Part shown: in pieces, positions 1 to 8,131 of the stretch
Position numbering within the stretch: position 1 is the first letter of the stretch
How the letters are laid out: each line of letters opens with the position of its first letter
Source: Verrucomicrobiia bacterium
Lineage (GTDB): Bacteria; Verrucomicrobiota; Verrucomicrobiia; Verrucomicrobiales; Akkermansiaceae
Length of the DNA: 10,362 bases
Direction: 5' to 3'
Assembly: GCA_947460915.1 (NCBI GenBank)
Contig: CANHKJ010000093.1
Span: 1 to 10,362 of the forward strand
The notes under the pieces: generated by a model
Told to the model about the DNA's origin: nothing
The model's input: only the letters and a program-made list of their open reading frames with translations
Database searches by the model: none
Position numbers and translations under genes: made by a program

Positions 1-1
1 G

Positions 2-2374
2 TTGTTTTTGCTGGCAAAAGTGCTGCGAATTTCCCCGAATTGGCCCTTGTGGTGTCCTGCTCTGGTGACGGCGGTAGTGGCTGAGGCGATTGTTTGGCTC
101 TATCGTTATGAGCGCGGTGCGGTGACGGTCAAACGAGGAAGGATTTTGTTAGGCTTGCGCTTGCTGGCGCTGGCGATTTTGTTATGGATTTTGTTAGAGC
201 CAACGTGGGTTCAGAAAATCACCCATCATCCGGATCGTCAGGTGATCGTGGTGATGGATCAGTCCGCCTCGATGCAGTTGCAAGATGACGGAACCGTGCA
301 GACGCGTGAGGCTCTTGCCGAAAAATCACTGGCGGATGCGAAGGTGATCGAGACATTATCCGAGACCATGAAGGTGCGGACGATTCGAGCAGCGCGCAGT
401 GTGCGTGATGGCTCGGGTGCCTCGGCCGATGGTTGGGCCGATGGTTGGGCCGATGCGACTGATCTCGCAGCGGCACTTTCGCATGTGTTAGAAGAAGTGC
501 CACCTGATGAATTGGCTGGCGTAGTTTTGGTGAGTGATGGTCGTCACAATCGCCCTGAGCGTGTCGAAGATGTGGCGCGGAGATTTGGGATTCTGGATGC
601 TCCGGTCGGTGTGCTAGCGGTGGGCAGTGAGAAGCCGCCGATGGATGCTGCTGTGATATCGGTGGAGGCACCGGAGGCGATGCATTTGGGCGATCGCATG
701 CGGATTGCGGCGAAGGTGAAGTTCGATGGCTACAAAGGCAAAAAAGCAAAGGTGGAATTACTGCGTGGAGAGAAAGTCTTGGAAGAGCGTGAACTAACGA
801 TTCCCCAAGAGCATCATCGCGAAGACATGCGCTTTGTGCATTTGCCCGAAGAGGATGGAGTGGGCGATTACCAGATCCGCATTGCTGCGCTGGAAGGTGA
901 GAAATTTTCCGATAACAATGCATGGCAGTTTGAGACATCGATTACCGATGCACGCACCAATGTGTTAGTCGTCGATAGCTATCCGCGTTGGGAATTTCGC
1001 TATTTGCGCAACCTGTTTTATGGTCGTGATAAATCAGTGCATTTGCAATACGTGTTGCTGCATCCTGATGAAATCGCAGGCCAGAGCATACCCTCAGTTT
1101 CGGCTTCGGCAGGTCGTGCCTTTGGCGAAGCACAAGCGACTCGATTGCCGGAAACGGAGGCGGAGTGGCAGAAGTTTGATGTGATCATTTTAGGCGACGT
1201 GGAAGCAGAAGCAATCGATGCCGCGACGTGGCAAATCATTTCGCGCTGTGTGAATGAGCGTGCTGCGTTGCTGGTGATGATTGCGGGGCCACGATCGATG
1301 CCGCATGCCTTGGTTGCTGAGGAAGCGCGAGCCCTGGTGCCAGCGGAAATGGAGTGGGGAAATCGCGAATATTTTCAAACGGATGCGCGGGAATTTCGTT
1401 GGATGTTGACTCCCGAAGGAGCATCCCATGCCGTCACGCAGCAAGCCACCGGCGAGCGCAGCAATGAGCAGGTGTGGGCAGGATTTCCGACCTTGGCGTG
1501 GCGGCATCCGATCAAGTCCGTGAAAGAAGGCGCAGATGTTTTGTTGGCCGAGGCTCCCAAAGAGCAAGCTCGTGCTGCGGCCAGCGGTGCTGATCTAACA
1601 GATGCGCTAGCAGATCTTGCGCTGCGCAAACAACGTCAAGTAGAGTCGGCATTGTTGGTGACGCGCCAGACGGGCAAGGGCAAAGTGGCATTGCTATTGA
1701 CCGATCGCACATGGCGTTTGCGCGAGGGAGCTGGTGATGTATTTCATCATCGATTTTGGGGCAATTTGGTACGTTGGGGAGCGGGGCCGACATTGCGCGC
1801 TGGTGCTCAGCAAGTGCGCTTGGGTACGGATCAATTGACATACACACCGGATGATTCGGTGAAAGTAACGGCTCGCCTGCGCGATGATAAAATGGCCCCC
1901 GTAGAGAATGCGGAAATGCAAGCGGAGTTGCTGAAGGATGGAGCGGTGGTGGATACCATCGCGTTGCAGGCCGTGGCGGATTCGAACGGACTGTATGAAG
2001 CGACATTTGCACCGCGAGATCATGCGGGGCGTTACGAGATCCGACTTCGCGGTGAGGCTGTCGATGCAGCGCGCGCAGCGGATGGTTTGTCAGAGGTCGG
2101 CACGAGCATTCGTGTGGTGGGCTCGCGCGGTCCAGTGGAAATGGCGGAGACAACCCTGCATTTGCCCTTGTTAGAAACCATTGCGAGTTTGTCTGGCGGC
2201 AAGGTTTCTCGCTTGGATCAAGCAGCGGAGTTGCCTAAACTTTTCCTTCGCAATAAAGCGGAGAAGCAGGAGCTGCGCGAAATTTCTCTTTGGGATCATA
2301 TAGGCGTGTTGGCTTTGCTGGCACTGGTTTTGACGATAGAATGGATGATGCGCCGTGCTGGTGGTCTTCCCTAA
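2..2374 (+). CDS. VWA / GATase-like multi-domain membrane protein, 5' end probably cut by window edge
   Basis: Large envelope protein of unknown function. Residues 17-35 and 47-66 are membrane helices joined by a basic loop (RYERGAVTVKRGR), which puts the following domains outside the cytoplasm. Residues 80-210 form a von Willebrand A domain with a full metal site: DQSAS at 86-90, Thr153 and Asp179 in VSDG. Residues 220-315 look beta-rich. Residues 317-595 resemble the class I glutamine-amidotransferase-like domain of Planctomycetes/Verrucomicrobia proteins (VDSYPRWEFRYLRN, VIILGDVEA, then GKGKVALLLTDRTWR and FWGNLVRW); I see no Cys-His catalytic pair, so it is probably structural. Residues 600-705 look Ig-like, and 764-780 is a last helix followed by a basic tail. 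The frame is open to the window edge; TTG at position 2 is possible, but a start slightly upstream is likelier. The next gene follows after 12 nt. Family assignment is from memory; function is inferred only as envelope assembly or scaffolding. Confidence 0.85.
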   Translation: MFLLAKVLRISPNWPLWCPALVTAVVAEAIVWLYRYERGAVTVKRGRILLGLRLLALAILLWILLEPTWVQKITHHPDRQVIVVMDQSASMQLQDDGTVQTREALAEKSLADAKVIETLSETMKVRTIRAARSVRDGSGASADGWADGWADATDLAAALSHVLEEVPPDELAGVVLVSDGRHNRPERVEDVARRFGILDAPVGVLAVGSEKPPMDAAVISVEAPEAMHLGDRMRIAAKVKFDGYKGKKAKVELLRGEKVLEERELTIPQEHHREDMRFVHLPEEDGVGDYQIRIAALEGEKFSDNNAWQFETSITDARTNVLVVDSYPRWEFRYLRNLFYGRDKSVHLQYVLLHPDEIAGQSIPSVSASAGRAFGEAQATRLPETEAEWQKFDVIILGDVEAEAIDAATWQIISRCVNERAALLVMIAGPRSMPHALVAEEARALVPAEMEWGNREYFQTDAREFRWMLTPEGASHAVTQQATGERSNEQVWAGFPTLAWRHPIKSVKEGADVLLAEAPKEQARAAASGADLTDALADLALRKQRQVESALLVTRQTGKGKVALLLTDRTWRLREGAGDVFHHRFWGNLVRWGAGPTLRAGAQQVRLGTDQLTYTPDDSVKVTARLRDDKMAPVENAEMQAELLKDGAVVDTIALQAVADSNGLYEATFAPRDHAGRYEIRLRGEAVDAARAADGLSEVGTSIRVVGSRGPVEMAETTLHLPLLETIASLSGGKVSRLDQAAELPKLFLRNKAEKQELREISLWDHIGVLALLALVLTIEWMMRRAGGLP
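424..455 (+). repeat. 12-bp tandem repeat inside the VWA domain
   Basis: The unit GGCCGATGGTTG occurs twice exactly (424-435 and 436-447), followed by its first eight bases. It is in frame and gives DGWADGWAD at residues 143-151, directly before the metal-site Thr153. Because the unit is a multiple of three, slippage would change loop length without breaking the frame. Confidence 0.8.
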
Positions 2375-2386
2375 CGATGGCATACG

Positions 2387-5300
2387 ATGATGAACGACAA
2401 CAACAAACTGGCCTCAGTTCATGAAACGCTTGGCCGATTGAAAAAGCAGATTCGCCGCACGCAGTGGACTCGTGCTTGTGCGATGGTATTGACCACCGCG
2501 TTGCTTGGGCTGCTGGTAATGATGGCGCTCGATTGGTTTTTCTCGCCCTTGCCGCTGTGGCTGCGATGGTCGATGTTCGCTGCATGGCTGGCCGTAGTTT
2601 TCGTATCAGTACGCCGCGGTTTTGCTCCGGTGATGCGTACGATTGGAGCGGTGCAACTTGCGCGTTGGGTCGAGCATCGCCATCCAGAAATGCAGGAACG
2701 CATCAGCACAGCACTGGAGTTGGAAGGACAGCCAGCTGGTGTCTCAGCAGGCTTGTTAGATGAATTGCGTCAAGCTGCCAGCAATGATGCGGTGGCTGTG
2801 GATACACGTGCGGAAGTGAGATCGGTCAGCACTACGCGCAAATGGGTGCGTCCCGCTCTCGCCTTGGTTTGTGTGTTGTTCGCCTTGATTGCGATTTGGC
2901 CTAAGCAGTCCACGCGCTTGATTGTGCGTGCCGTTGCACCCTTTTCTTCGTTAGGAAATGCGGGTGCAGCATCGTTCACGATCCAACCCGGTTCGATCGA
3001 ACTTCTCGAAGGCGATCGTTTTTCGCTCACCGTTGGCTACAGCGGCGAGGAGTCATCCATGGCGTTGATCACGGAGTGGGAAAATGGTCAACGCTCGCAA
3101 GAAATCCTCACGCGTCAAGGCAATGAGTTTCTTTATGAGCTCAATCCTGTGAGTAAAAGTTTCCGCTACAAGCTACGAGCTGGTCGCGCCGAAAGCGATG
3201 CCTACAGTGTAACTGTTTGGCCGGTTCCTACATTGGTGGATGCACGCCTTGAAATCACTCCGCCCGAGTACTTGGGCTTGATCGCCCTCAATGAACCTCT
3301 CTCCGAGCAACACAGTGCCGTCAGCGGTTCTCGCTTCCGATTGCTCAGTCAAACGAATACTGCCATCGAAGCCGTGCAGATTATTTCTCAAGAAAAAGTC
3401 TTAGCTGATGCGACCATTACCACGGCATCAGGCATCAGCCAACTGGACTGTCAATGGACCATGGAAGAGCCCGGCTTGCATGAATTGATCATTCGGGGAA
3501 AGCACCGACTTGGTCGTGATTTTGACCTCCATCATGTTGTCATCGATATACGCGAGGATCTTCCGCCTCAGGTGGTTTTGCTCAGCCCCTTGCAAAAAGA
3601 ACTCAAGCTCCGCATGGATGAAATCCTTGAGCTCCGCTACGAAATCACCGAAGACTTTTCCCTAGTTCGCAATGCCATCGAGCTCAATGATGGCAAAGAA
3701 AAAACTCTCGCCTTGGGGCAAAATTTGCCACCGCTGGTCGATGGTTCCAAGCCCCCGCGCTATCGTGGTGGCTGCGAGCTTTCTGTGGGTGATTTGATGA
3801 CCCGCATGGGTGGTGCGCGCGAATTTCGCCTTCGTGTTAAAGCGCAAGATGCGAAACCAAGCGAGCGCTCTGGCCCCGGCATTGGGTATTCCGAATGGGT
3901 GCAAATCCGTATTGATGAAAATGCTGAGTCGTTGGTGCGTCAGGAGTTGCGACAACAGCATGAGGGCGCGATGCAAGAAATCGACAAAGCCATTCAAGAA
4001 GTGCGTCAAGCACGCGAACGCATGGACTGGCACAAGGAAGAAGTTAAGCAGGCGAAGCTATCGGAAAATGCCGAAAAAAATCTAACCGAAGCCGCAGAGA
4101 AACTAGCCAATGCGCAGGAAAAAATCAACGAGCTGGCGCAAGACATGCAGGAAAGTGTGCACGCGTCGCTTGCAAGTGAGCTCAAGCAAGCCGCCGAAAA
4201 AATGCAACAAAGTCGCGAGAACATGGAAAATGCACCGTTGCAAGATGATGCCGATCAGCGTATGCAAAAATTGCAGCAAGCTCGCGATGGAGCCGAAGAA
4301 TCGATCAAAAAACTGGAGCAAGTGAAGCAGGAAATGCAAAAGGACAACGAGAAAATTCAAGACCTCGTTCAGCTTCAAGAGCTCGCTCAGCGTCAACAAG
4401 AAGTCGCACGTCAAGCACAGCAACTCGCCCAACAATCACCTGAGTCTTCAAGCGAGAAACCGCAAGAAGCGCAGCAACAGCAGCAAAAACAACAACAGTG
4501 GCAGCAGCAGCAAGATCAACTCAAGGAGCAAATTCGCCAAGAGCTCGCCGAGCAACCACAAGCGATGGCGGAAGCTCTGCAACAGCAAGCCGAACAAGCG
4601 CAACAGCTCGCTGAGCGCGCCAAACAGGAGGCTCAGTCCCAACAACAACTTCAGCAACAAGCGCAAGAACTCGCTCAACCCGAGAAGCAACTTTCCGAGC
4701 AATCGCAACAAGCAATACAGCAAGCGCTCGCTCGTGAGCAGGAGGCGATCGCCCAAGACACCGCTTCGCAGTTGGATCAAGCACGTGAGCAACGCAGCGA
4801 GCTCGCCGATCAGTTGCCCGAGGCCGCAAACGCCACGCAGCAAGCTCAGGAAAAAGTCGCCGAGGCTGCCAATGAGCAATCGAACGAACAAGCTGCCGAG
4901 TCTGCGAACGCGGCACAACAATCGCTCGAAAAATCAGCCCAGCAAGCTCAACAGCTTGCCGAACAAGCAGCGCAAAATTCCGCGCAACAAGCCGAGGAAA
5001 ATGCAGCAGAGCCTGCGAACGAAACTGCTGCCGCTGATGGTGAACAAGGTGCTTCCGAAGCGAATGAAGCCACTCCTGCACAAGCCGCCGATCAGGCAAA
5101 AGAGATGGAGCAACAACAAGCGCAAGCGGAACAACAAGCGGCGGCCCTTGAGAAACTCAGCGAACGACAAGAACATGTCGCCGAGGCACTGGAAGCTCTC
5201 GCTCAGGGCAATCAAGCTGAAGCCCTCGAATCACTGCAACAGGCACAAGCGGAGCGCGCGGCAGAACTCGCCCAAGACATCGCGGCATTGCCCCAAGCAC

Positions 5301-5974
5301 AACCATCGGGTGCCATGCAGCAGGCCGAGCAACAAGGCAAACAAGGCAGTGCCCAAGCATCGCAAGCCGCTGAACAGGCAGGGAAAAATCAACAAAATCA
5401 AGCCGCTCAGCAACACCAGCAAGCTCAGCAAAGTTTCGAGCGCAGTGCGGAGGCACTCACTCAAGCGGCTGCCGAGATGAGCAAAGCCGCACAACAAGCA
5501 TCCCAACAACCGACTCCACAACAGCAAGCCCAAGCCTCTGCGCAAGACCTCGCCGAGGCATTTTCTCAAGCCTCTCAGGCCAGCGAAAATGCAGAGCCTC
5601 AGCAGGCAGCTCAACAAGCCCAACAAGCGGCACAAGCATTGCAACAGGCCGCCCGTTCGGCACGCTCGCAAATGCAAGGCAATCAGCCATCGCAGGCACC
5701 TGGTCAACCCGGCCAGCCTGAACCCGCACAGCAGCCAGGCCAACAACCTGGTCAAGATCCCATCGCTGGCGAGCGACCTCAAGAGGCCGATCCCGGTGTG
5801 CCACCTGAGCTTGCCAAGCTTGGCATCAGTGCTGCGGATTGGGAGAAAATCCAAGCCAACCTGCGCTCCGATGTCGGGGCTGGCGGCGCTTCCTCCATCC
5901 CTGAGGAATACCGCGAACTTGTCAAAGGCTACTTCCAGAGCATGTCTTCGAAAAAATCACCTCCATCGCCATGA
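2387..5974 (+). CDS. Giant Gln/Ala-rich coiled-coil membrane protein, DUF4175-like
   Basis: Function unknown; 1195 residues. The N-terminus holds two close membrane helices (about 31-50 and 56-75), then a motif typical of the family, LARWVEHRHPEMQERISTAL (91-110), and a third helix (155-171). Residues 195-510 are beta-rich, probably Ig-like, and extracytoplasmic. From about 510 to 1135 the chain is helical low-complexity sequence dominated by Gln, Ala and Glu, predicted as a very long coiled coil. The last 57 residues change character into a compact motif (PPELAKLGISAADWEKI ... IPEEYRELVKGYF) that I recall as conserved in related proteins. The architecture resembles alphaproteobacterial TIGR02302/DUF4175 proteins. 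ATG at 2387 is 12 nt after the previous stop, with no clear ribosome site; the next codon is also ATG. The stop overlaps the next gene as ATGA. Alternative: a generic envelope scaffold unrelated to DUF4175. Long ORFs on the opposite strand here are by-products of the Gln-rich codons. Confidence 0.85.
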   Translation: MMNDNNKLASVHETLGRLKKQIRRTQWTRACAMVLTTALLGLLVMMALDWFFSPLPLWLRWSMFAAWLAVVFVSVRRGFAPVMRTIGAVQLARWVEHRHPEMQERISTALELEGQPAGVSAGLLDELRQAASNDAVAVDTRAEVRSVSTTRKWVRPALALVCVLFALIAIWPKQSTRLIVRAVAPFSSLGNAGAASFTIQPGSIELLEGDRFSLTVGYSGEESSMALITEWENGQRSQEILTRQGNEFLYELNPVSKSFRYKLRAGRAESDAYSVTVWPVPTLVDARLEITPPEYLGLIALNEPLSEQHSAVSGSRFRLLSQTNTAIEAVQIISQEKVLADATITTASGISQLDCQWTMEEPGLHELIIRGKHRLGRDFDLHHVVIDIREDLPPQVVLLSPLQKELKLRMDEILELRYEITEDFSLVRNAIELNDGKEKTLALGQNLPPLVDGSKPPRYRGGCELSVGDLMTRMGGAREFRLRVKAQDAKPSERSGPGIGYSEWVQIRIDENAESLVRQELRQQHEGAMQEIDKAIQEVRQARERMDWHKEEVKQAKLSENAEKNLTEAAEKLANAQEKINELAQDMQESVHASLASELKQAAEKMQQSRENMENAPLQDDADQRMQKLQQARDGAEESIKKLEQVKQEMQKDNEKIQDLVQLQELAQRQQEVARQAQQLAQQSPESSSEKPQEAQQQQQKQQQWQQQQDQLKEQIRQELAEQPQAMAEALQQQAEQAQQLAERAKQEAQSQQQLQQQAQELAQPEKQLSEQSQQAIQQALAREQEAIAQDTASQLDQAREQRSELADQLPEAANATQQAQEKVAEAANEQSNEQAAESANAAQQSLEKSAQQAQQLAEQAAQNSAQQAEENAAEPANETAAADGEQGASEANEATPAQAADQAKEMEQQQAQAEQQAAALEKLSERQEHVAEALEALAQGNQAEALESLQQAQAERAAELAQDIAALPQAQPSGAMQQAEQQGKQGSAQASQAAEQAGKNQQNQAAQQHQQAQQSFERSAEALTQAAAEMSKAAQQASQQPTPQQQAQASAQDLAEAFSQASQASENAEPQQAAQQAQQAAQALQQAARSARSQMQGNQPSQAPGQPGQPEPAQQPGQQPGQDPIAGERPQEADPGVPPELAKLGISAADWEKIQANLRSDVGAGGASSIPEEYRELVKGYFQSMSSKKSPPSP
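4472..4519 (+). repeat. CAG/CAA glutamine-codon tract
   Basis: Sixteen codons, residues 696-711, of which fourteen are CAG or CAA; the others are AAA, TGG and GAT near the middle and end are interruptions. It is the densest glutamine run in the coiled-coil gene. The mix of CAG and CAA makes it imperfect as a trinucleotide repeat, so slippage is possible but probably damped. Confidence 0.6.
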
Positions 5975-7038
5975 AACATTTTCTCCTGCTCTTCTCTCTT
6001 GCTGCCTGCGCTTTGACGCCCGTGCCCTGCGTCGCTCAGGAAGAACTCGATCCCGTGTTCGCCGAGTGGCAAGACCGCGTTGATCCCGCCGTGGAAAAAG
6101 CGCTCGAATACCTCTCGCGCGTGCAAAAGCCCGATGGCTCTTTTCCCGAAAATTTTGGTGAATCCACCGGCATTCCTGCACTCGTTGGCATGACCTTTTT
6201 GTCGAAAGGGCATCTTCCTACCGAAGGTCCGTATGCCGATACCATCAATCGTTGCATCGACTTCATTCTCAAAAATCAAAAGCCCGATGGACTCTTTCAC
6301 AAAGGCCACGCTGGCAGTGGTCCGATGTATGCCCACAACATCGCTACACTTTTTCTCTCCGAAGTCAGCGGTATGTGCGATCCCACTCGGCAGAAAAAAA
6401 TCAACGTTTGTCTCCCACTGGCCCTGCAACTGATTCTTCGTGCACAAGCCGTGAATAAAGATGAACGCAATCGCGGTGGTTGGCGCTATCATCCCGGCTC
6501 GCGCGATAGCGATACCTCATGCAGCGGTTGGGCGCTCATGGCGCTGCGCTCTGCCAAACTGAATGGTGCCGCCGTCCCCGATGAGGCCATCCAACAAGCC
6601 GTCGATTACCTCAAACGCCACCAGCATAAAAAGAAGGGTTGCTTTGGGTACACCGACTATGAAGATCATGCGCGCTCACTCACCGGCATGGGCTTGCTGT
6701 GCTTAGAGCTTTGCGGTCAACACGGTAAACCCGAGTCCGTGCTCGCGGCTGATTACGTCATGAAGACCTACCGCGATCTCCCCGGCGATCAGTTTGAATT
6801 TTACGGCAACTACTACAATGCCCAAGGCACCTTTCAAATTGGCGGTCGCTACTGGAGCGAATACGCCAACTGGATGTATGAGACCTATTTGAAAAAACAA
6901 AACGACGATGGTTCTTGGAACAGCAGCGAAGCAGGTCGCATCTACGGCACCTCCATCATGGTCCTTGCCTTCACCGTGCCCTATCGCCAACTCCCGATCT
7001 ACCAACGCGATGAAACCGTTGACGAAAGTGAAGATTGA
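5971..7038 (+). CDS. Secreted prenyltransferase/squalene-oxidase-repeat (alpha-toroid) protein
   Basis: 355 residues. A hydrophobic N-terminus (about 1-22) indicates export. It could be cut by signal peptidase I after VA (21-22), or be a lipoprotein through LAAC at 10-13, which is early for a lipobox. The mature part carries five repeats of the terpenoid-cyclase toroid type, each a helix followed by Q-x-DG-x-(F/W) or a variant: LSRVQKPDGSF (48-58), ILKNQKPDGLF (99-109), GGWRYHPGSRDSDTS (169-183), KKKGCFGY (220-227) and LKKQNDDGSW (307-316). The DXDD acid motif of hopene cyclases is absent and an enzymatic role is doubtful. I recall the DSDTS..GW..MALRSA block from planctomycete and verrucomicrobial homologues in similar operons. 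ATG overlaps the previous stop by 4 nt with no Shine-Dalgarno, so translation is probably coupled. The 95 nt after it show no convincing terminator or promoter. The partner is inferred to be one of the two preceding membrane proteins. Confidence 0.85.
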   Translation: MKHFLLLFSLAACALTPVPCVAQEELDPVFAEWQDRVDPAVEKALEYLSRVQKPDGSFPENFGESTGIPALVGMTFLSKGHLPTEGPYADTINRCIDFILKNQKPDGLFHKGHAGSGPMYAHNIATLFLSEVSGMCDPTRQKKINVCLPLALQLILRAQAVNKDERNRGGWRYHPGSRDSDTSCSGWALMALRSAKLNGAAVPDEAIQQAVDYLKRHQHKKKGCFGYTDYEDHARSLTGMGLLCLELCGQHGKPESVLAADYVMKTYRDLPGDQFEFYGNYYNAQGTFQIGGRYWSEYANWMYETYLKKQNDDGSWNSSEAGRIYGTSIMVLAFTVPYRQLPIYQRDETVDESED

Positions 7039-7133
7039 ACGTTTCTCCTGATCGACTCCATTTTCAAAACTAAAAACTTCATTCCCCGAGCACTTTCTGC
7101 TAACATTCGTGCGTTGCCAATCATCTCCATACC

Positions 7134-7997
7134 ATGTCACGCTTGATCATTACCAAAACTCCTAAGTGCTACGTCGGCGGTGCCTTCATTCGTTCCGAGA
7201 GCGGAAAAGTCGCAGCATGGCATGATCACAGTGGCGCATTTTTTGCCAATATGCCTGTGTGCTCGCGGAAAGATCTGCGCAATGCCGTAGAAGCTGCGGC
7301 CAAAGCTGGAGCGGGCTGGGCCAAGCGCAGTGGATACAATCGTGGTCAAATTTTGTATCGCCTCGCAGAAATGTTAGAGGCTCGGCGCGCGGAAATGGCT
7401 GCCGCCATCGCGCTCGATGGGACTAGCAAATCCGATGCCGAAAAAGAAGTCGCAGCCAGCATTGATCGCATCGTGCACTATGCTGGTTGGACCGATAAAT
7501 ACCAAGCTCTGCTCGGCAGCGTTAATCCCGTGGCCTCGGCGCATTTCAATTTCACCGTCACTGAGCCCATGGGCGTGATCGGCGTGATCGCCCCTTCGGA
7601 AGCTCCTTTGCTTGGCTTGCTTTCGCTCGTTTTACCGATCATCACCAGCGGCAATAGCGTGGTCGCCATGGCATCCGATAAGCATCCGTATCCCGCGATT
7701 CTGTTAGGAGAAATGCTTGCCACGAGTGATCTTCCCGGCGGCGTGATCAACATTCTCACCAGCGAGCGCAAGGAGTTGATTCCCACATTTGCCACGCACG
7801 ATCACCTACGCGGCATTTCTGCTGTCGCGAATCAGGCGGAGCGCACGGAGCTCCAGCGCGGTGCGGCCAGCAGTGTCAAGCGCACCACTTTGCTCCCGAG
7901 CGAAGTTCGCTGCGACTGGTATTCCAGTAAGGCCCAAGGTCTCTATCACATTCGCGATTTCATCGAGTGCAAAACCACCTGGCACCCAGTTCAATAA
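7134..7997 (+). CDS. Short aldehyde-dehydrogenase-like protein without catalytic domain
   Basis: 287 residues, against about 480 for a normal ALDH. Residues 10-215 align with the NAD-binding half: YVGGAFIRSESG (13-24), AKAGAGWAKRSGYNRGQILYRLAEML (56-81), GVIGVIAPSEAPLLGLLSLV (147-166), TSGNSVVAMAS (171-181) and SDLPGGVINILT (198-209). Active-site positions are changed: the usual PWN reads PSE (154-156), and the Lys of KPSE is missing. After 215 the chain ends with an ALDH-unlike tail, FIECKTTWHP (277-286), so the catalytic Glu and Cys are absent altogether. I recall short proteins ending F.E.KT.WHP as the second ALDH beside deoC and a full-length ALDH in Actinobacteria and Planctomycetes/Verrucomicrobia, so this is probably an intact member of that subfamily, not a decayed gene. 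Here it stands without deoC or the partner ALDH. A role as a non-catalytic subunit is inferred. The start has no Shine-Dalgarno; the next 134 nt to 8131 contain no gene. Confidence 0.8.
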   Translation: MSRLIITKTPKCYVGGAFIRSESGKVAAWHDHSGAFFANMPVCSRKDLRNAVEAAAKAGAGWAKRSGYNRGQILYRLAEMLEARRAEMAAAIALDGTSKSDAEKEVAASIDRIVHYAGWTDKYQALLGSVNPVASAHFNFTVTEPMGVIGVIAPSEAPLLGLLSLVLPIITSGNSVVAMASDKHPYPAILLGEMLATSDLPGGVINILTSERKELIPTFATHDHLRGISAVANQAERTELQRGAASSVKRTTLLPSEVRCDWYSSKAQGLYHIRDFIECKTTWHPVQ

Positions 7998-8131
7998 GGT
8001 GAACAGGGTTGCGGGCCTTGGTCGATTTTTTGATTCTGATCGCTTACGTTGTTTGGTGCATTCGATTGATTACCATCTAAGAGTCGGGGAAAATTCTTGG
8101 CAAGGAACTTCGAACTGCTAGAGTTATAAAC

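Noticed and set aside
4448..5854. Several long - strand and +1-frame ORFs across the coiled-coil gene, with Leu-rich or Arg/Ser-rich products
   Set aside because: They are by-products of Gln/Ala codon runs (CAG/CAA/GCN read in other frames give Leu, Cys, Arg). None has a recognisable domain, and the + strand frame is continuous with conserved ends.
5971..7038. Functional squalene-hopene cyclase or prenyltransferase
   Set aside because: At 355 residues it is far shorter than hopene cyclases (about 630), lacks DXDD, and carries an export signal. Only the repeat fold is shared.
7134..7997. Reading the ALDH-like gene as a frameshifted pseudogene
   Set aside because: The frame is clean, no remnants of the catalytic domain were seen in the other frames downstream (7998-8131), and the C-terminal F.E.KT.WHP motif matches a known short subfamily as I recall it.
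8053..8124. Possible promoters before the pseudopilin-like gene: TTGGTG-17-TCTAAG (8053-8081) and TTGGCA-16-TAGAGT (8097-8124)
   Set aside because: Each matches the sigma70 consensus poorly in at least one hexamer, and the second would leave almost no leader before the ATG at 8132. TATAAA at 8125-8130 lies directly at the start codon with a 22-nt spacer to TTGGCA.
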